This document shows, in pieces, positions 38,853-51,758 of a stretch of 64,000 nt of DNA. The stretch is taken from contig CM055098.1 in the NCBI GenBank assembly GCA_029204225.1, positions 5,003,246 to 5,067,245 on the forward strand, read 5' to 3'. The first letter of the stretch is position 1, and every line of letters begins with the position of its first letter. A model generated the notes under the pieces. The model did not search any database, had not been told where the DNA came from, and saw nothing but the letters and a program-made list of their open reading frames with translations. The position numbers were made by a program, and so were the translations under genes. Source of the DNA: Diphasiastrum complanatum (taxonomy: Eukaryota; Streptophyta; Lycopodiopsida; Lycopodiales; Lycopodiaceae).

Positions 38853-40929
38853 GTCGCGACGGTAACAAAGAGCTTCAGAGCAGAAGAGTGTAGGTGTTGT
38901 CGTTGGCATTGCCTTTTTGCCAGGCCTTCAAAGTGAGAGGTAGAAAGGCTTTATTTGACGGCCAATCTCCTTATTTAGTCAAGTGTCATTGCCATGTCAA
39001 GACGCCCCAACCCACCATCTCAACATGCCAATACTTCGAACTTGGACTTACGGCTGTTTCAAAAGGTGAGTGGATTCAATAAGTCCCTTTTTACAATTTT
39101 GTTCTATACCCGGTTTTCAATTCTTTGCTCGGGTAGATAGCCAAGTGGCATGCTCTGGAGTGTAGGATTGTGGCCACGTGGCATGTGTAATATAATCGAA
39201 GGCTATGATTTCATAGGTTCTAACTCATAAATAGCAAGTTTTGCATGCGCAGCAGAGGAAGCGCACACGAGCTTTTTGCAGCTGATCATTGCTGTTTTTT
39301 TTTCTTGCTTTTGCTTTTTCTTCCGCTGTTGCTACATAGCATATAAAGGCTTACAACAGGAGACTATTGATCAGTTTTCAGAGTACCGCAGTTGCTACAT
39401 AGCATATCAATTTGAGTAGCGTGCTTTTATTTGCACAATAGCGATCATTTTGCACATACATTTTCAACTTTCTTGAAAAACGTTCTAGATGATGGTCAAT
39501 TTCGTGATGCGACCTACTCAAACACACGCCCGTGCCTGAAGGTATTTCTCATCATCTTTTCAATTGCATTTGGTCAGCGATCAACAGCTTGCACATACGT
39601 TCTGGATTTCGATCAGTTTTCTGATCGGAGTTGTTCAAACACACGCCATCTAGTTAGCAACGATCAACAACCTGCACATATATTCTAGATTTCAACCAAT
39701 TTACTGATCAGAGCTGTTCAAACACGCGCCATCTGGTTAGACAGGCTGTCAGAGAACGAATCAATTTATTTTCACAACAAGGATAAGTTTGCAGGCACGT
39801 TTTCTCTACTAACAGATTTGTTGGCATATCTTATGTCTCTGTGTGTTGTGAAAACGGAAATAGTATCTTCTGTTGTGTTTCTTGTTTTCTATTTCTTGTG
39901 CAAATTGTAATCTGTCAGAGCTTGCATGCGACTTTCTAAATCTAAAATCTGAATTGAATGTTGTCTTTCTGTTTGTTTAGTTCCAATTGAAATCTAGCTT
40001 TCTGAAACGTGCATTGATTTGCATGCAATGTTAATGTGGAAATTGAAAATCAGAGCTCTGAAATAGAGTCAGTTTTTTACACGCACTGTCAATTTGCGAA
40101 CTGAAAGTTGTTTCGAATTTCATGATAGTTTCTGAATTGAAAATTTGAAATGCAGCTGCTTTTGCATGGACTGTTACTGTCAGAACTAAAATTTATTTGT
40201 TGGAAATCTTTTTGGTCTGTGATCAGTTTAGAGTTATGTTGTAATCAGACGAACAATTTCTTGCCAAACTATCATGATAGTTTCTGAATTTCTGAAATGC
40301 ATGTGTTTTTCTACTCAGTCGTACAATTTCCTACAAAACACATCTTCGTGTTATCAAGAATCAATTCCAAGCTCTATTGTTTCGAAGTTTTCATGCTACA
40401 ACAGCGATTGCAACTCAAAAAGTCAAAACTTGTCAAATTCTTTAGGTATTTTCCAGTCATGTTTTTCAAAACAATACGAAATCACTATTGTTCTGAAGTT
40501 TTTATATGCATGCGAAGGAGGAAAAATTATGAGATTCCATGCAAAGATTAGGAGAGTATTTCAGTAGAATTTGTTTGAAGAGGTTAATACGTGTTTTCGA
40601 AATCGTTTATTTTCTAGTATTACGATTCATTTCCACAGATTTGAAGTTGTTCTATACGTCGTAACAATAATAATTTATATTTGAAATGATTTTCTATTAA
40701 ATGTAAGCACGATTTGTCACTTCAATTAACAAAGATCAAGAATCAACAATTCGAACTAGAAACTAAATGATAACTTGTATAGCTCCATGCCTCCCCTCCT
40801 CGAATTCTTTGTAAGACTCTCAAATTATGGATCTTTTGTTAACAGAATCTACAACCATCTTCATCTACTCAATGATTGTTCATATAATAGACTACGATGT
40901 ACAAGTAGCTTCTACCTTTTGATTTCATA

Positions 40930-41400
40930 GATTAAAACTCTAGAATTCGAACTACGACCTAAATGGTAACTTGCATAGTTTTTTTGAATTTGTAATGAGA
41001 TTGATGCATTCATTTGGTAATTTTCTTCAGGCTTCTAGATTTCAAAACGACAATCATTAGAAAATAGATTAACAATTTTAATTTAAAGTTTTTCTTTTTT
41101 CGATATAATTTACAAAATAGAGTTAAAGATTAAAACTCTATAATTCGAACTACGACCTAAATGGTAACTTGCATAGTTTTTTTGAATTTGTAAAAAGATT
41201 GATGCATTCATTTGGTAATTTTCTTCAGGCTTCTAGATTTCAAAACGACAATCAATAGAAAAATAGATTAACAATTTTAATTTATAGTTTTTCTTTTTTC
41301 GATATAATTTACAAAATAGAATTTAAGATTAAAACTCTAGAATTCGAACTAGGAACTAAATGGTAACTTGCATAGTTTCTTCGAAATTGTGACGATAGTT
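40930..41400. repeat. Tandem repeat, about 198 bp, 2.4 copies
   Basis: Units begin GATTAAAACTCTA at 40930, 41128 and 41327. The first two are almost identical over full length; the third is truncated near 41400. A weaker copy of the unit start (AATTCGAACTAGAAACTAAATG) is seen near 40749. Confidence 0.95.
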
Positions 41401-43481
41401 TCCTTCAAGTTTTTTTCAGGCCTTCTAAAATAAGACAATTGTAGTTATTGAACTACTGCATGTTTTGATCAACTGCTTATTTTACGATAGAAGATTTTAC
41501 TTCCATAAATCGATATCAGATATAGAGTCTATTGTTTTATCTAGCACAGCAGATCAAAGAGATTCAGAAAATCATAGTCCTCAAAATTTTCCAGATATTT
41601 TCCCTCGATTGAACAGCTCATCCTACCAGTCATGTCATGTGCTAATAGGAATCTATCTCCTATAGTAATCCAGTCCACGTGGTGATGATTTTAGCAAGGT
41701 CTTTCTTGATATCACATCTCTCAATGTATTTGTAGCAAAAACTGATGAACAAATTTTGTTTTTCACATATAGTATAGGTACCAAAGAGTTAATTGCATGT
41801 TAGAAGCAATTGGAAAATGAAACGAACAAACAGAAGACAATCTATGATCAACAATATTTCTCTTGATCAATACTAATAATAATGTTCGTTAATTTGTAAC
41901 AGAAGCCAACCTTTTGACACACGTGTTCGACAATTATGTGCTTACATCTAAAATTCAAGATTAGCCTTATCAATCTGAAATAACAATTGAATCAAATATA
42001 GAGTAAAAACTATTGTTTGAAAAAACACAATGTGCGAGCTTTGTAGAATATCTGAAATATTGCATTTTGCAATTTGGAATCTCGAATTTCATTTTCCACA
42101 TTGCATTGGCGTGGCATAAAGGCGAATCTCCTAGTTTATAAAATTGAGAGAAAAATCACCTAGTATTATTGAGATAATCTGTATAAATGTAACGAAAGGA
42201 ACCAACTTATTACAATAACAAAACGAATTAAATAATTAACAAAAGTAAGTCGTGTATGAATATGAATTTAACCACACATTATGAACTTTGAAAGTGATCC
42301 CATCCTTCTTCTTTTTCACAAATTTTGGAATTTGATAGTAACTTATGGGCTTCTTTTTTTTTTTTTTGGCATACTTAGAAATCCAAGGTTCATAACAAGA
42401 TTGACACAAGAAATTGAGCTCATAAAAGGTTCATAAAGAATTTCAATTGAGTGTCATAACTTTTGTGAATTTTGCGAGCACCTTAATTCACCACTTTTCC
42501 AAATTTTGCAGGCAACACGAATTTTGTGAGCAAACCACATTTCATGACTTTTTCAAATTTTGTGAGCCCAGAATTGTGCATGGTAAGCAGCAAATTTGAG
42601 TGAGCCATGAAATTTTAAGCAGCACCAGATTTCATATGCTCTTGTGTCCACACACAAAGAAACTAATTTTTCTTTCTATGAGCCACCAAACATGGCTTTG
42701 ATTTGCTTATGGGATGATGTTTTAGATGCCCGGGTGCCACATTATCCTCGCTTGCTTGAGAGCCAAAAATTTTCACAAAAGAAAGTGGTGCCAAGAATGC
42801 ACCAAGCACCAACATGTGCATGCCTTCAGGATAAGAGACAAACCCCACCCCTCTCGAATAAACTAAACTGGCTTTGAATCTTATAGTTCAAATGCCACAC
42901 ACACGCATTGGAATTTGGCATGTCATTGCTAAATAATTTATTGGTTTTGGAGAGCTCATAGCATTTGCCATTTGATGAGCTCCTTTGAACTTTGGAGTCT
43001 TATTATGTTGTATGGCATACGTGAGGAGTGATAGCAGACACACGGCATCACCAAGTTGGTTAAGAATAGCCCAATTCTGAGCCATAACAAAGTTTCTAAA
43101 ATGTTTTGAATCTCCACCTACAAATGCTATGTGTGGTATTTGTCATCCAATGGTGGGTTACTTGCGATGGTCATCCTCGCCACTCCAACAGCTTGTGGTG
43201 TTACAACAGGTAGCCCACGTATGTATGACGCATACTTAGTACATAATGTGAATGCACTCACAACAGCAGCCGATAAGATAAGGCTCCTGGTTCTGGGACC
43301 TTTCCTTGTGTTGCTTGAACCCAAAAAAATCCTAGTTTAAAGTTTCAACTAGAGACACATCAAAGCATAACTTTTACTTTTCAACTAGCGTCCCAGGCCA
43401 GACCCACTCCCATCCTATCGGATCACAGAATTCCAAACGTGGACGGTGGATTACGAATTCTTTTCAGTATTTCTGCCCTGC

Positions 43482-43523
43482 GTGGCAGTGGCAGTGGCAA
43501 TAGCAATGGCAATGGCAATGGCA
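43482..43523. repeat. GGCAGT/GGCAAT hexanucleotide repeat
   Basis: About seven imperfect 6-bp units, GGCAGT changing to GGCAAT. Confidence 0.85.
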
Positions 43524-44069
43524 GCCCATTGGCCCCATCGCAAAGACTTTGTAAATGCCGGATATTTCTTTGAAGCCCGTTGAAGGTACATAGTAAATAG
43601 ATTGATATCTCTCTCCTCTCTTCAAATTATATTTAGATCGCATCGTCACGGCCAGCCACGAGAGTTTGCGTTGATCTGATCTACTTTAATTACTTGAAAC
43701 AAGCAGGATGCGATGCACATACAATTGTGTTGGAGATCAGCGTTGCGTTATAGCTTGAATGATGCATACACAGGAGGACCGGCATCCAATTGCTGCTTGT
43801 AAAAACAAGGGACAGCAAAACAGTGGCCCGTTGAGGTCACAAATAATTCATCTTAGCCTCGACTACGTAATTAAGATAGTCAATCGCATCATCAGGAAAT
43901 TGTGATTAGTTGTGGTGTACTTTGTGATAAGATTTATTTTATGATTTGTGGAAGGGCGAAAATAGTAGGCTCTTCTCGATTGTATCACGCCAGAAGGCTG
44001 GCGGATTGAGGTCACAAATAATATATGCTAGCATGAATGACATTCTTGTGAAGAAGTAGAGGCGTTTTT

Positions 44070-45348
44070 ATGATGGTAAATCCCACTAGGATTTCCAAAC
44101 AGTCATCTGGCACGTTGGCGAGTTCAAGCAAAGATACAAGAGAAGGCCCCGTGAAGCTTGTTGCGGCAGAGGACAAACTACCCCTCAGAGACTCTAAGGC
44201 AGAAAGAAAATCCGAATATTCTGTCAGGCCGTCAAAGAATGCTAACAGTTTGGGCTCAAAGAGTTCTTTTGCTAAAAGTACTTGTACACCAGGCGGTCAT
44301 GTACCGCAGCGAAATAGTGCATTGAGAGGCGAATTGAACAAGACTCACTCGACTTGGTCTGGCGAAGAACGGAGTGGACTGGAACGTGAATTATGGCGTC
44401 CCATCTCAGCATCCAGCATTTCTTCTGTGAGCCAGGAGCTCAACAGCCCGTCCTACCTTGCACTAGTTAAACTTTTCAACCAGTTTCAGGTGAGGCTGCT
44501 GAAATTATTTACATCCCCACTTCGACATTTTCCAAAGCACTAACATCAGAAATGATAATTTTAACACCTCGTTTTTCTAATCTGAATTAGCATTTAGTTC
44601 ATCAGAGGACCGAGCTTCCCTTTCAAAATTTATATCTCAAAGATTCTCTGGAGACTACTCTAGTATTTTGATAAGTTCTACCCCGTTTCGTGCTCACAAC
44701 GTTAGGTTGGATGGAAATGGGAGAAGAAAGGGCCTCTTTTCTTTGATCTAATACAGGGCAGGTTAACAAGCTAAATTGCACTTGTTCTTAATTTAGAAAA
44801 AAAAACCAAAATAGTCATCGACGCAAATTATGTACTAAGAAGCGTCTAGCTTACCCTAATACGATGATTTGTTTACTGAAATGTTAGGGCATGCCTGTGG
44901 AATCCACCAAGGTGCTTGTTACTGTCACAGTGTTGGGAAGCATCGGTGGCCTCAAGATGCTTGTTGCAGCTGATGCCACAGTAGTTCACTTGATAGAGTC
45001 AGCTCTGTGTGTCTATGCACGAGAAGGTCGGCTTCCAGTTTTGGGATTCAATCTCAAGGCATTCGAGTTATACCTCTCTCCCTACAGTCCTCAAGGTTTG
45101 TATACTATGTTTTGATGGCTCTTCCTTGCGATATATATTGTAACATCGATGCATGTTACGGAAAGCTTTCGTGTTTGTACATGGCTGCAGCGTTACCTAG
45201 CCAACAAAGCATAAAGGAGCTGGGAACTAGGAATTTTGTGCTTTGTCCCGCAAAGCTACCCGAGCTACAATCAGAACCAAAGATGTCTCGCGATTCCCGT
45301 TCCTGGTGGAGTGTCATCAGCAGCATCAGCTTTATAAGTGCAATATGA
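44070..45348 (+). CDS. Plant DUF7054 (At4g22758-like) protein
   Basis: Three exons with GT-AG borders: 44070-44489, 44888-45095 and 45191-45348, 786 nt in one frame, 261 residues. The start ATG is preceded by an in-frame TGA at 44049-44051. Residues 1-140 are Ser/Lys-rich and probably disordered. Residues 141-235 form the conserved domain, beginning KVLVTVTVLGS, then a region like a ubiquitin-fold (VHLIESALCVYAREGRLPVL) and ending GTRNFVLCP. The tail is short and Ser/Trp-rich. The family is found in plants and its function is unknown; Arabidopsis relatives are annotated only as 'uncharacterized protein At4g22758-like'. The gene lies 5.6 kb from SPT5 and is divergently transcribed from it. All intron borders and the frame are intact, so I think it is a live gene. 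Confidence 0.88.
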
Positions 45349-47928
45349 TTTATGCCGCGCACCAAGGATATAATCCAGACATAGTTCTTTGACAGAAACT
45401 TACTTTTAGCATTATATCTTGCTGTGAACAGCGAAGGACCAAATGTTCTGGAATCGGTGGTGAAGCTGCTGCTAGTTATGCGAACTCATCTCTTCTATTT
45501 GGCAGTTTATCTGGTGACAAACTTCGATCGACTTACCGTTTTGTGACGACAAAGATGATTCCATCTATGACATTGCAGATAGCTCTTGAACCAGATTCAT
45601 ACTGATTAGGTGATGACTAAAAGGGTTGGATGGATGCCCTTGTCCTTTTTGTCAATTATTAGCACCCAACCCAACTCCTCAAGGCTCATCCTGCTAAGAT
45701 TTGATGGAAATTTTTGGCGGCTCGTGTTAGGCTATTATGCTTCCCTTTCGTGCAAGAAACGTTTCTAAAACGTCAAAAAGCCTCTTCTCTATTGTAAGCT
45801 AAGAAAATTGCCCCCCCCCGGATTGGATATATCTGCTCGACCTTTTCCTTGTTCTTTGGTAGACTCACTCCAGAGCATAATACCTTTAACATATAATGTA
45901 ACCATTTTTTTGTGTATTATGGGTCTACATGATTTCCCATAGTTTACCACAATCTGATTTTAAAATATTTTTATTGATTTCTTTGCCATTCAAGTTTTTA
46001 GAAATAATGGAAAAACGTGGTACACTATTTAGCACAAATAACAATTAAAAAAGTTTTACAAGTACTTGAAAACATTGTTTTATTGTTGTAATGACTAATA
46101 CACTAGTTTTGCAATTGCTTAGTCTTAGATTTCGAGTGCTTCAAATGCAGTAAACTCATTTTTGGACATTCAAATTGTGATATTGGAAAAAGACAGTACA
46201 ATTTTCAGTTCATATAACACAACAAATTTACTTGGTATTGTGTTTATAATGTTGTAATGATTGACATAAATATTTTGCAATCTGTCAACCCTCAATTTCT
46301 TAGGCTTCAATTTTGACTTCAAAAGTAATTCAAATGTAGTTTCATGTATGAATTACAATTGTTTTGATATATATGCCTTCAATGCACTAATATACAACAA
46401 CAAAATGAGTCTGACTGAAATATAGACCTTGATTGCAACATATGCAATATGAAAATTCCTAAACTATGGAAATCTCCCCACAACTTCTAATTGATCTATA
46501 TGTAATATGGAAGTCTTTCCTACTTTTGCAACTCAAAAATTTGTTTCAAGGCATTGATGTCAAGGATGGTGTTGATTGTACAAGTATTGAAGTTGCCGAA
46601 TTGCTGGCCAATCTTCCTAATGAATATATCGAAATGAAGATGGCATTTTCTTTCAAGCCATGATTCAAGGAGCTCAACATCACTGTCCAAGAAAGCTATA
46701 TCATTATCCTTACTTACAAAGCACTCATGGGCATCAACGCTGCCTCAATATGTTATGCCTTGTGCACTTGTAGAAGCAACATGTCTAGTACTACACTCCC
46801 CTCAAATGATATCAACATAAACAAGCTTATTCTCTATATTGTCCACAAAACACTTCAAAACATAGGTTTTTGTATTACAATAATCTTCTCCGTAGTACTA
46901 GCAGCAATAGGCCCATGATTGTAGCAACAATGGCTACAACATTTGCCATCTACAACATATTTAAGAGAGTCTCAATTAGTAGTTGCCAAACAAATCAACA
47001 AACAACTAATTGTTGGCATGACTTAAAGTGCACACACAACTAGATGCTAGAATTAGGCATTCCCTTAAACCCGAAATTATTGTTAACACTAAAAACATCA
47101 TCAACTGTATGATCTAAATGTCCAATATTTTCAACCACTACAAACGGAACTAAGAGTTTCTCCACAAGAAACAAGTTCATAGCAATTAGAGGCTATCTAC
47201 ACATTAAATTGAACACAACTTAGCACATTAGGAGGAATTGAAGGGCGAAGGCGATTTGACTACTTTATAGTGGTCAAACACATCCTCCTCTTACACACTA
47301 ACTCTGTAAGTTTCTTTTCTTCTTTATAGGAGGCCTCTCATTGCCTTCGAATGCACCTCTAGGAGCAACATTACTCTTCATCATTGAAACTCCGGACAAT
47401 AAGGAGTTACTACGTGGTCTAAAAATCCCTCAAAAAAGCTAATGATAGATTTTTGTTAGACTAAATAGCATTGTAATGGCAAGCAAAATCAACACCTTAA
47501 ACTGGATAAAAGCATTTGTTTTGACGGAGCTATATGCAACTAAGAAGGACCATAAGCTAAAGGATGTCATTTGCAAATAATAACGACCATAAGCAACAAA
47601 TGAATCATAAGCAAAATGATGCCATCTACAAATAAGAATATCCATAAGTAACATATGAATTGATGCCCATCATCATACATCTATAGATTATACTCGTGCC
47701 ATTTGCCAACATACACATAGAAAGATGACTCATTTGTTTTCAAGGAGGGCATTTGCAAAAAGAACCATACAAGTAACGATCATCCACAAAAGTGGATGAA
47801 CTATATGTGCTTCGGAAAGCACCTCCAAAATGCTGTTGCGCACAAGGGCATAATGTACATGCCCCACGCACTTGTCACCAAGCAAACATAGAGCAAGTGA
47901 GAAGCATTATGGCGGATCCATTTCAAAG
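45349..47928. other. 3' flank of the DUF7054 gene and AT-rich spacer
   Basis: 45349-45600 is probably 3' UTR or flank. A C9 run lies near 45814. Around 46490-46670 a plus-strand frame reads AELLANLPNEYIEMKMAF, faintly like the end of a copia gag core, but nothing supports it around it. No gene otherwise. Confidence 0.4.
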
Positions 47929-48060
47929 AATGCATCGAGTGAAGCCTCGAGAAGAATGCATCCAGTGAAGCCTTGAGAAGAATGCATCGTGCAAAGCCTT
48001 AAGAATGCATTGAGTGAAGCCTTTCGAACATTACATAGTGCAAAGCCTCAAAACAATACA
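47929..48060. repeat. Minisatellite, about 26-bp unit, five copies
   Basis: Units of the type AATGCATCGAGTGAAGCCT(C/T)GAGAAG start at 47929, 47955, 47981 and 48004, with a fifth more diverged copy to about 48060. Confidence 0.85.
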
Positions 48061-49089
48061 TCACAAATGAGAATAGAAATTTCCAAAAGAATCGCTTAGT
48101 AGCACATGGATCATGAAAGATCAAGGGTGCACAATCGCCTTATTAGTGAATTCAGTCAACAGCCAGATGAAGCCAAAAAATCCACTACGTCGACTAATGT
48201 TCATGGGTCGTCCCGATCCTAAATAATCTGCCAGTCTTAGGACATTTTACCTAGGACTTAATACTTGCAACCATAAGATTCTCACCAAATGTAGTACCAT
48301 GGCTCCTGCATTTGTTTTACAATATTATTTATCATATACTCTCTCCCTAGGCCCTTCTGTCAAGAGAGGTTGGCAGTAGCTTGAGGGTGGAAGCATTTTA
48401 GTTGACTTAAACATGAACATATTTACAATTTTTGCTGCGAAAATTTTCTACATGCACCTTCCTGTAAATTGTGGACATGAATGCAAAATATGAAATGGTG
48501 GAGTAGGAGCTTGGGCTATGAACCAATCAAGACAAGCTATGTTGTACTCGATGTTTGATCTAGAGTTTTTCTCAAGGGAAAAGAAGGACAAACATTCAAG
48601 ATTTTATATGAACTTGAGTTGGTTGCCATATCCACTCAAGGTGGATCAAGATTGGACTCAAGATATTTTATGTCCTCCACGAGATCTTGAAGTTGGTCAA
48701 CACAGAAGCTTTTGTTTTATTGACTCACATTGAAGATTACAATATGGTCATGATGGAAGGTGCCACACTAAAATCTTGACTCGAGATCAATATCAAAAAG
48801 TTGAAAGAAGATTGGCACGTCGCAAAAAGGAACTCAAGGTCAAGATCAAGAGTTTGAATGTGTTTGCAAACTTGATACTATGTACACAAGATTGTGGGTA
48901 TTTTTGTAGGTTTTGAGTTTGTTGCACGTTTTTGTTCATTTATACAAGTCCACATTGTTTTCACAAAACAGTAGAAATTTTAGGTCTTTACATGTGTCAA
49001 AATGGAGAGTACTCTTGTAGGCTACAACATAATGGCTTTGGAGGACGTACCGTAAACAAACCTTAAGATTCTTCTTGTGACTTTTCCAT
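48061..49089. other. Spacer, nothing recognised
   Basis: Short frames only; no motif, LTR end or repeat unit identified. Confidence 0.4.
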
Positions 49090-49930
49090 GATCATGAGTT
49101 GGCGATGCCATAAAACAACTACTTTCCAATTAAATAGCAAATACCAAGCCTAGTGCTAGTGAGGTACCTTAAGCTTCTAACCATTTAACAATATAATGTT
49201 ACATCGACAAGTGAACTTTCATCAATGCATGATAACTCTTCCCACTTCAATAGGAGTCACCAGAGGTTTGATATCAACCATGCATAACATTTTCAGCAAT
49301 TCAATAGCATACTTAGTTTGTGTTAGACCCATTTCATTATTATATTATACCAAGCCTACAACAATGCATCAAATTTAGATAGGTTATCTCAAAAATCATA
49401 CAAGCTTATTTTGATGGCTTTTACCAAATCTTTTTTTTGTTTCTTGATGATAATTAGATCATGAACATTCAATACTACTAAATTGATGTCGTCATGATGA
49501 GATAAGATATACATATTGAGATCTATGGTGTTTTCACAATATCCTTTGAAAGAAAGTGCTCATCGATACGGCTATGCTAGGCTCATGATGCTTGCTTTAG
49601 TTCATATAATGCTTTTCAAAGCTTATAGAATTTTGTCTCATGTCCCCTCACAACAAATCTTTTAGGTTGAGCCATATACACTTCCTCAAACAATACACCA
49701 TTCACAAACACACATTTCACATGCATTTGATACACTTGCCAACCAAAACTTGATGCTAATGCTATTACCAATCTTAGCTTTGTACATTTTTCCACATGAG
49801 AAATTGTTTTATCATAGTCTACCCCTTTGCTTTGGGCATAACCCTTGACTACAAGTCATGCCTTGTACTTAGCAATCATCCCATTTGCATGATACTTTTT
49901 CCTAATTGCCCATTTTGTTACGTCCACATC
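49090..49930 (-). pseudogene. Ty1/copia reverse transcriptase fossil
   Basis: On the minus strand the sequence reads through the N-terminal copia RT landmarks. A KYKA-stop-LVVKGYAQ block (a TGA replaces the usual Arg) lies near 49850-49890. A stretch reading KLRLVIALASSFGWQVYQMHV lies near 49720-49790, then FVNGVLFEEVYMAQP near 49675-49715 and YELKQAS near 49590-49610. Stops and frame changes are frequent. Ty1/copia pol would copy the element's RNA; this copy cannot be functional. No LTRs could be assigned to it. Confidence 0.8.
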
Positions 49931-49980
49931 ATGTATATAGGATTCAGAATAATTCTAGACTTGGATATCCGGTACTCCAG

Positions 49981-50402
49981 TGTATGAGATTATTAACTAC
50001 GCCACGTCATTTCGGACTATTTCAGAAATGTGATTAATAACCTTGTGAGGGCCTAGGTGCTCTAATTGGACCTATGAAGCTTTTGCATGGTGATTGACTG
50101 CTTTTGGTGCAAGAATAGGAGATCAAATGCTTATGGCTTGGAATAGGAAATTCTATAGGGAATATTTCTCAACTTTTGGGGATTATATATCTTATAGAAA
50201 CTCAGCCTACTCCTCATTCTAATTTTCTATTTCCAAGAGCCAGGATCCTCTCCTCTTTTGCATTCATTCACCATGGTTCGGGGGTGAAGCGGTTAGGGTT
50301 TTGACTATCTGTTTCCTATTGGTTGGGTGGTTTGGCTCCATAGGTGTCCTTTTAGTTGCACGTAACAGGATCTAGGTAGATCTTCACTTGGCTATCCTTA
50401 CA
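49981..50402 (+). repeat. Probable LTR preceding a primer site
   Basis: Begins TGTATGAGATTATT and ends CCTTACA, one base before a tRNA-Met-type primer site at 50404. The right border is well supported by the primer site, the left border is a guess from the TG rule. Its downstream leader is interrupted by the complete copia element inserted at 50677. Confidence 0.5.
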
Positions 50403-50403
50403 A

Positions 50404-50415
50404 TGGTATCAGAAC
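50404..50415 (+). promoter_or_regulatory. tRNA-Met primer binding site
   Basis: TGGTATCAGAAC, one mismatch to the canonical TGGTATCAGAGC, one base after the LTR-like sequence ending at 50402. Confidence 0.6.
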
Positions 50416-50676
50416 AAGGCTTTGCATCAATCAGAAGGTGGAGTTGCTTCTTGTTTTTTCTCAACTTTTTGGTATTTCCTCCTTGCTTTTTACTTCAAGG
50501 CGGTGGAATTGACCTCCAAGTAAGTCGAAAAAACGGAAAGAGCGGCGGAAAGAAAGAGTGAATTTATGTAGAGTGAAGGTATTTTATGGAACCAAAACCA
50601 CCATGCTTACCGAAGTTGTGAAAAGTATATTTAACTCGAAAGGTGTACCTAAATAGTTGTAGACGTAGCTTCTTGA

Positions 50677-51642
50677 TGAAGAAACGAAATGTTTCTAACT
50701 ACAAAGCCTTGCTAGCTTTCAACCCTCAGCTTGATGAAGATGTTCGCGAACACAAAAGTCAGAGACATGAAGCACGAAAAGTTTTACGAACACAAAAGTC
50801 AAAGGAAACAAAGACGAATGGTTCGCAAACACAAAAGTCAAAGAAGACGAAGACGAACGGTTCGCGGACACGAAAGACTCACGAACGAGAATCTTTTGTG
50901 GTCTGGCACGAGAATCTTTTGCGGTCCAGTACGAGAGAATGCAAATGACCAAAACGAAACCAACGACAGAAACAAAACCTTCTCCTGCCCTCCACGCTCC
51001 AAAGAGTACCACCGAGATCATGCAAGTACCTAGAAGTACATATATCTGATCTGATGGCATGACGTCAGCAGATACATTTTAGGTCGTGGCTAATCTGCCA
51101 CTCTTGTAATTCTCTGATTAGTTGTAGACACATACAATGTAATGTTGTAGTTTGATGCGAGTAAGCAATCAAGACGAAATATAGACAACAAGACTGCATG
51201 CGTGCGAGACGAGCTCTATGATCAGGATTCATAGAGATCCAATTGTCCGCTAGTAAAACGAGATGATTGCTCGCGAGAGAACCGTGTTTCTCCCACGCCA
51301 ACGCACTGCATGGACTTGCATGCAGTGCTTGAAGAAATCAGAAAAAGATCATATAGATGATTCTTCTTGTTGTGTTTGATCTTGAATGCAAATGCATCTG
51401 CTGTTATTCGTATGTCTGAGTTTTCTTGTTCATTTGAATTCCGCACCTTGGTTGAAACTATGTTGAATGTTGCATTAATTTTATAAACGTAGATCCGTAG
51501 TGCCTGACTACATTTTGGAGGATTGTAGGACTGATTCAGCTGGCAGTGTCCAACGATCGCATCTGAACTCCATCCGAGTCGCAAAAGGATCGTGGTTCCT
51601 TCGGAAAAGCTTCGCGACTGTGAAATCTTCCTATCCTCATCA
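50677..51642 (+). repeat. Copia 5' LTR
   Basis: 966 bp, starts TGAAGAAACG and ends TCCTCATCA. Its start is fixed by comparison with the 3' LTR, which directly follows a polypurine tract. The U3 part has four tandem units of 39-40 bp starting at 50743, 50783, 50822 and 50861. A perfect TGACGTCA palindrome lies at 51060-51067. Confidence 0.92.
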
Positions 51643-51643
51643 A

Positions 51644-51655
51644 TGGTATCAGAGC
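51644..51655 (+). promoter_or_regulatory. tRNA-Met primer binding site of the copia element
   Basis: TGGTATCAGAGC, exact complement of the plant initiator tRNA-Met 3' end, one base after the 5' LTR. Confidence 0.95.
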
Positions 51656-51758
51656 AGGTCATCTTGTGATATTCTGACATAGCCAAGAAGCTAGCAGATC
51701 TAGGAGGCCCAGCATTCAAACAAACAACCATCAACAAGGGAACAGACTCCAAGAAGCA

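Larger units (their letters stand above)
38488..44069. other. Intergenic region between SPT5 and the DUF7054 gene
   Basis: The left end is the promoter and 5' UTR side of SPT5; no certain TATA box was picked. 38819-38852 is a GGGGAT/GGCGAT repeat. 39570-39740 has two related units of about 90 bp (CACATA...TTCTAGATTTC... GTTCAAACAC). 40930-41400 is a 198-bp tandem repeat. The rest is AT-rich with no credible gene. The right part is the upstream region of the gene starting at 44070. Confidence 0.5.

Noticed and set aside
42644-43340. Short frames on both strands near 42.6-43.3 kb
   Set aside because: No motif, no splice context and no continuation; probably chance.
46466-46663. Copia gag core fragment
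   Set aside because: Only one short phrase looks gag-like and nothing adjacent supports it.
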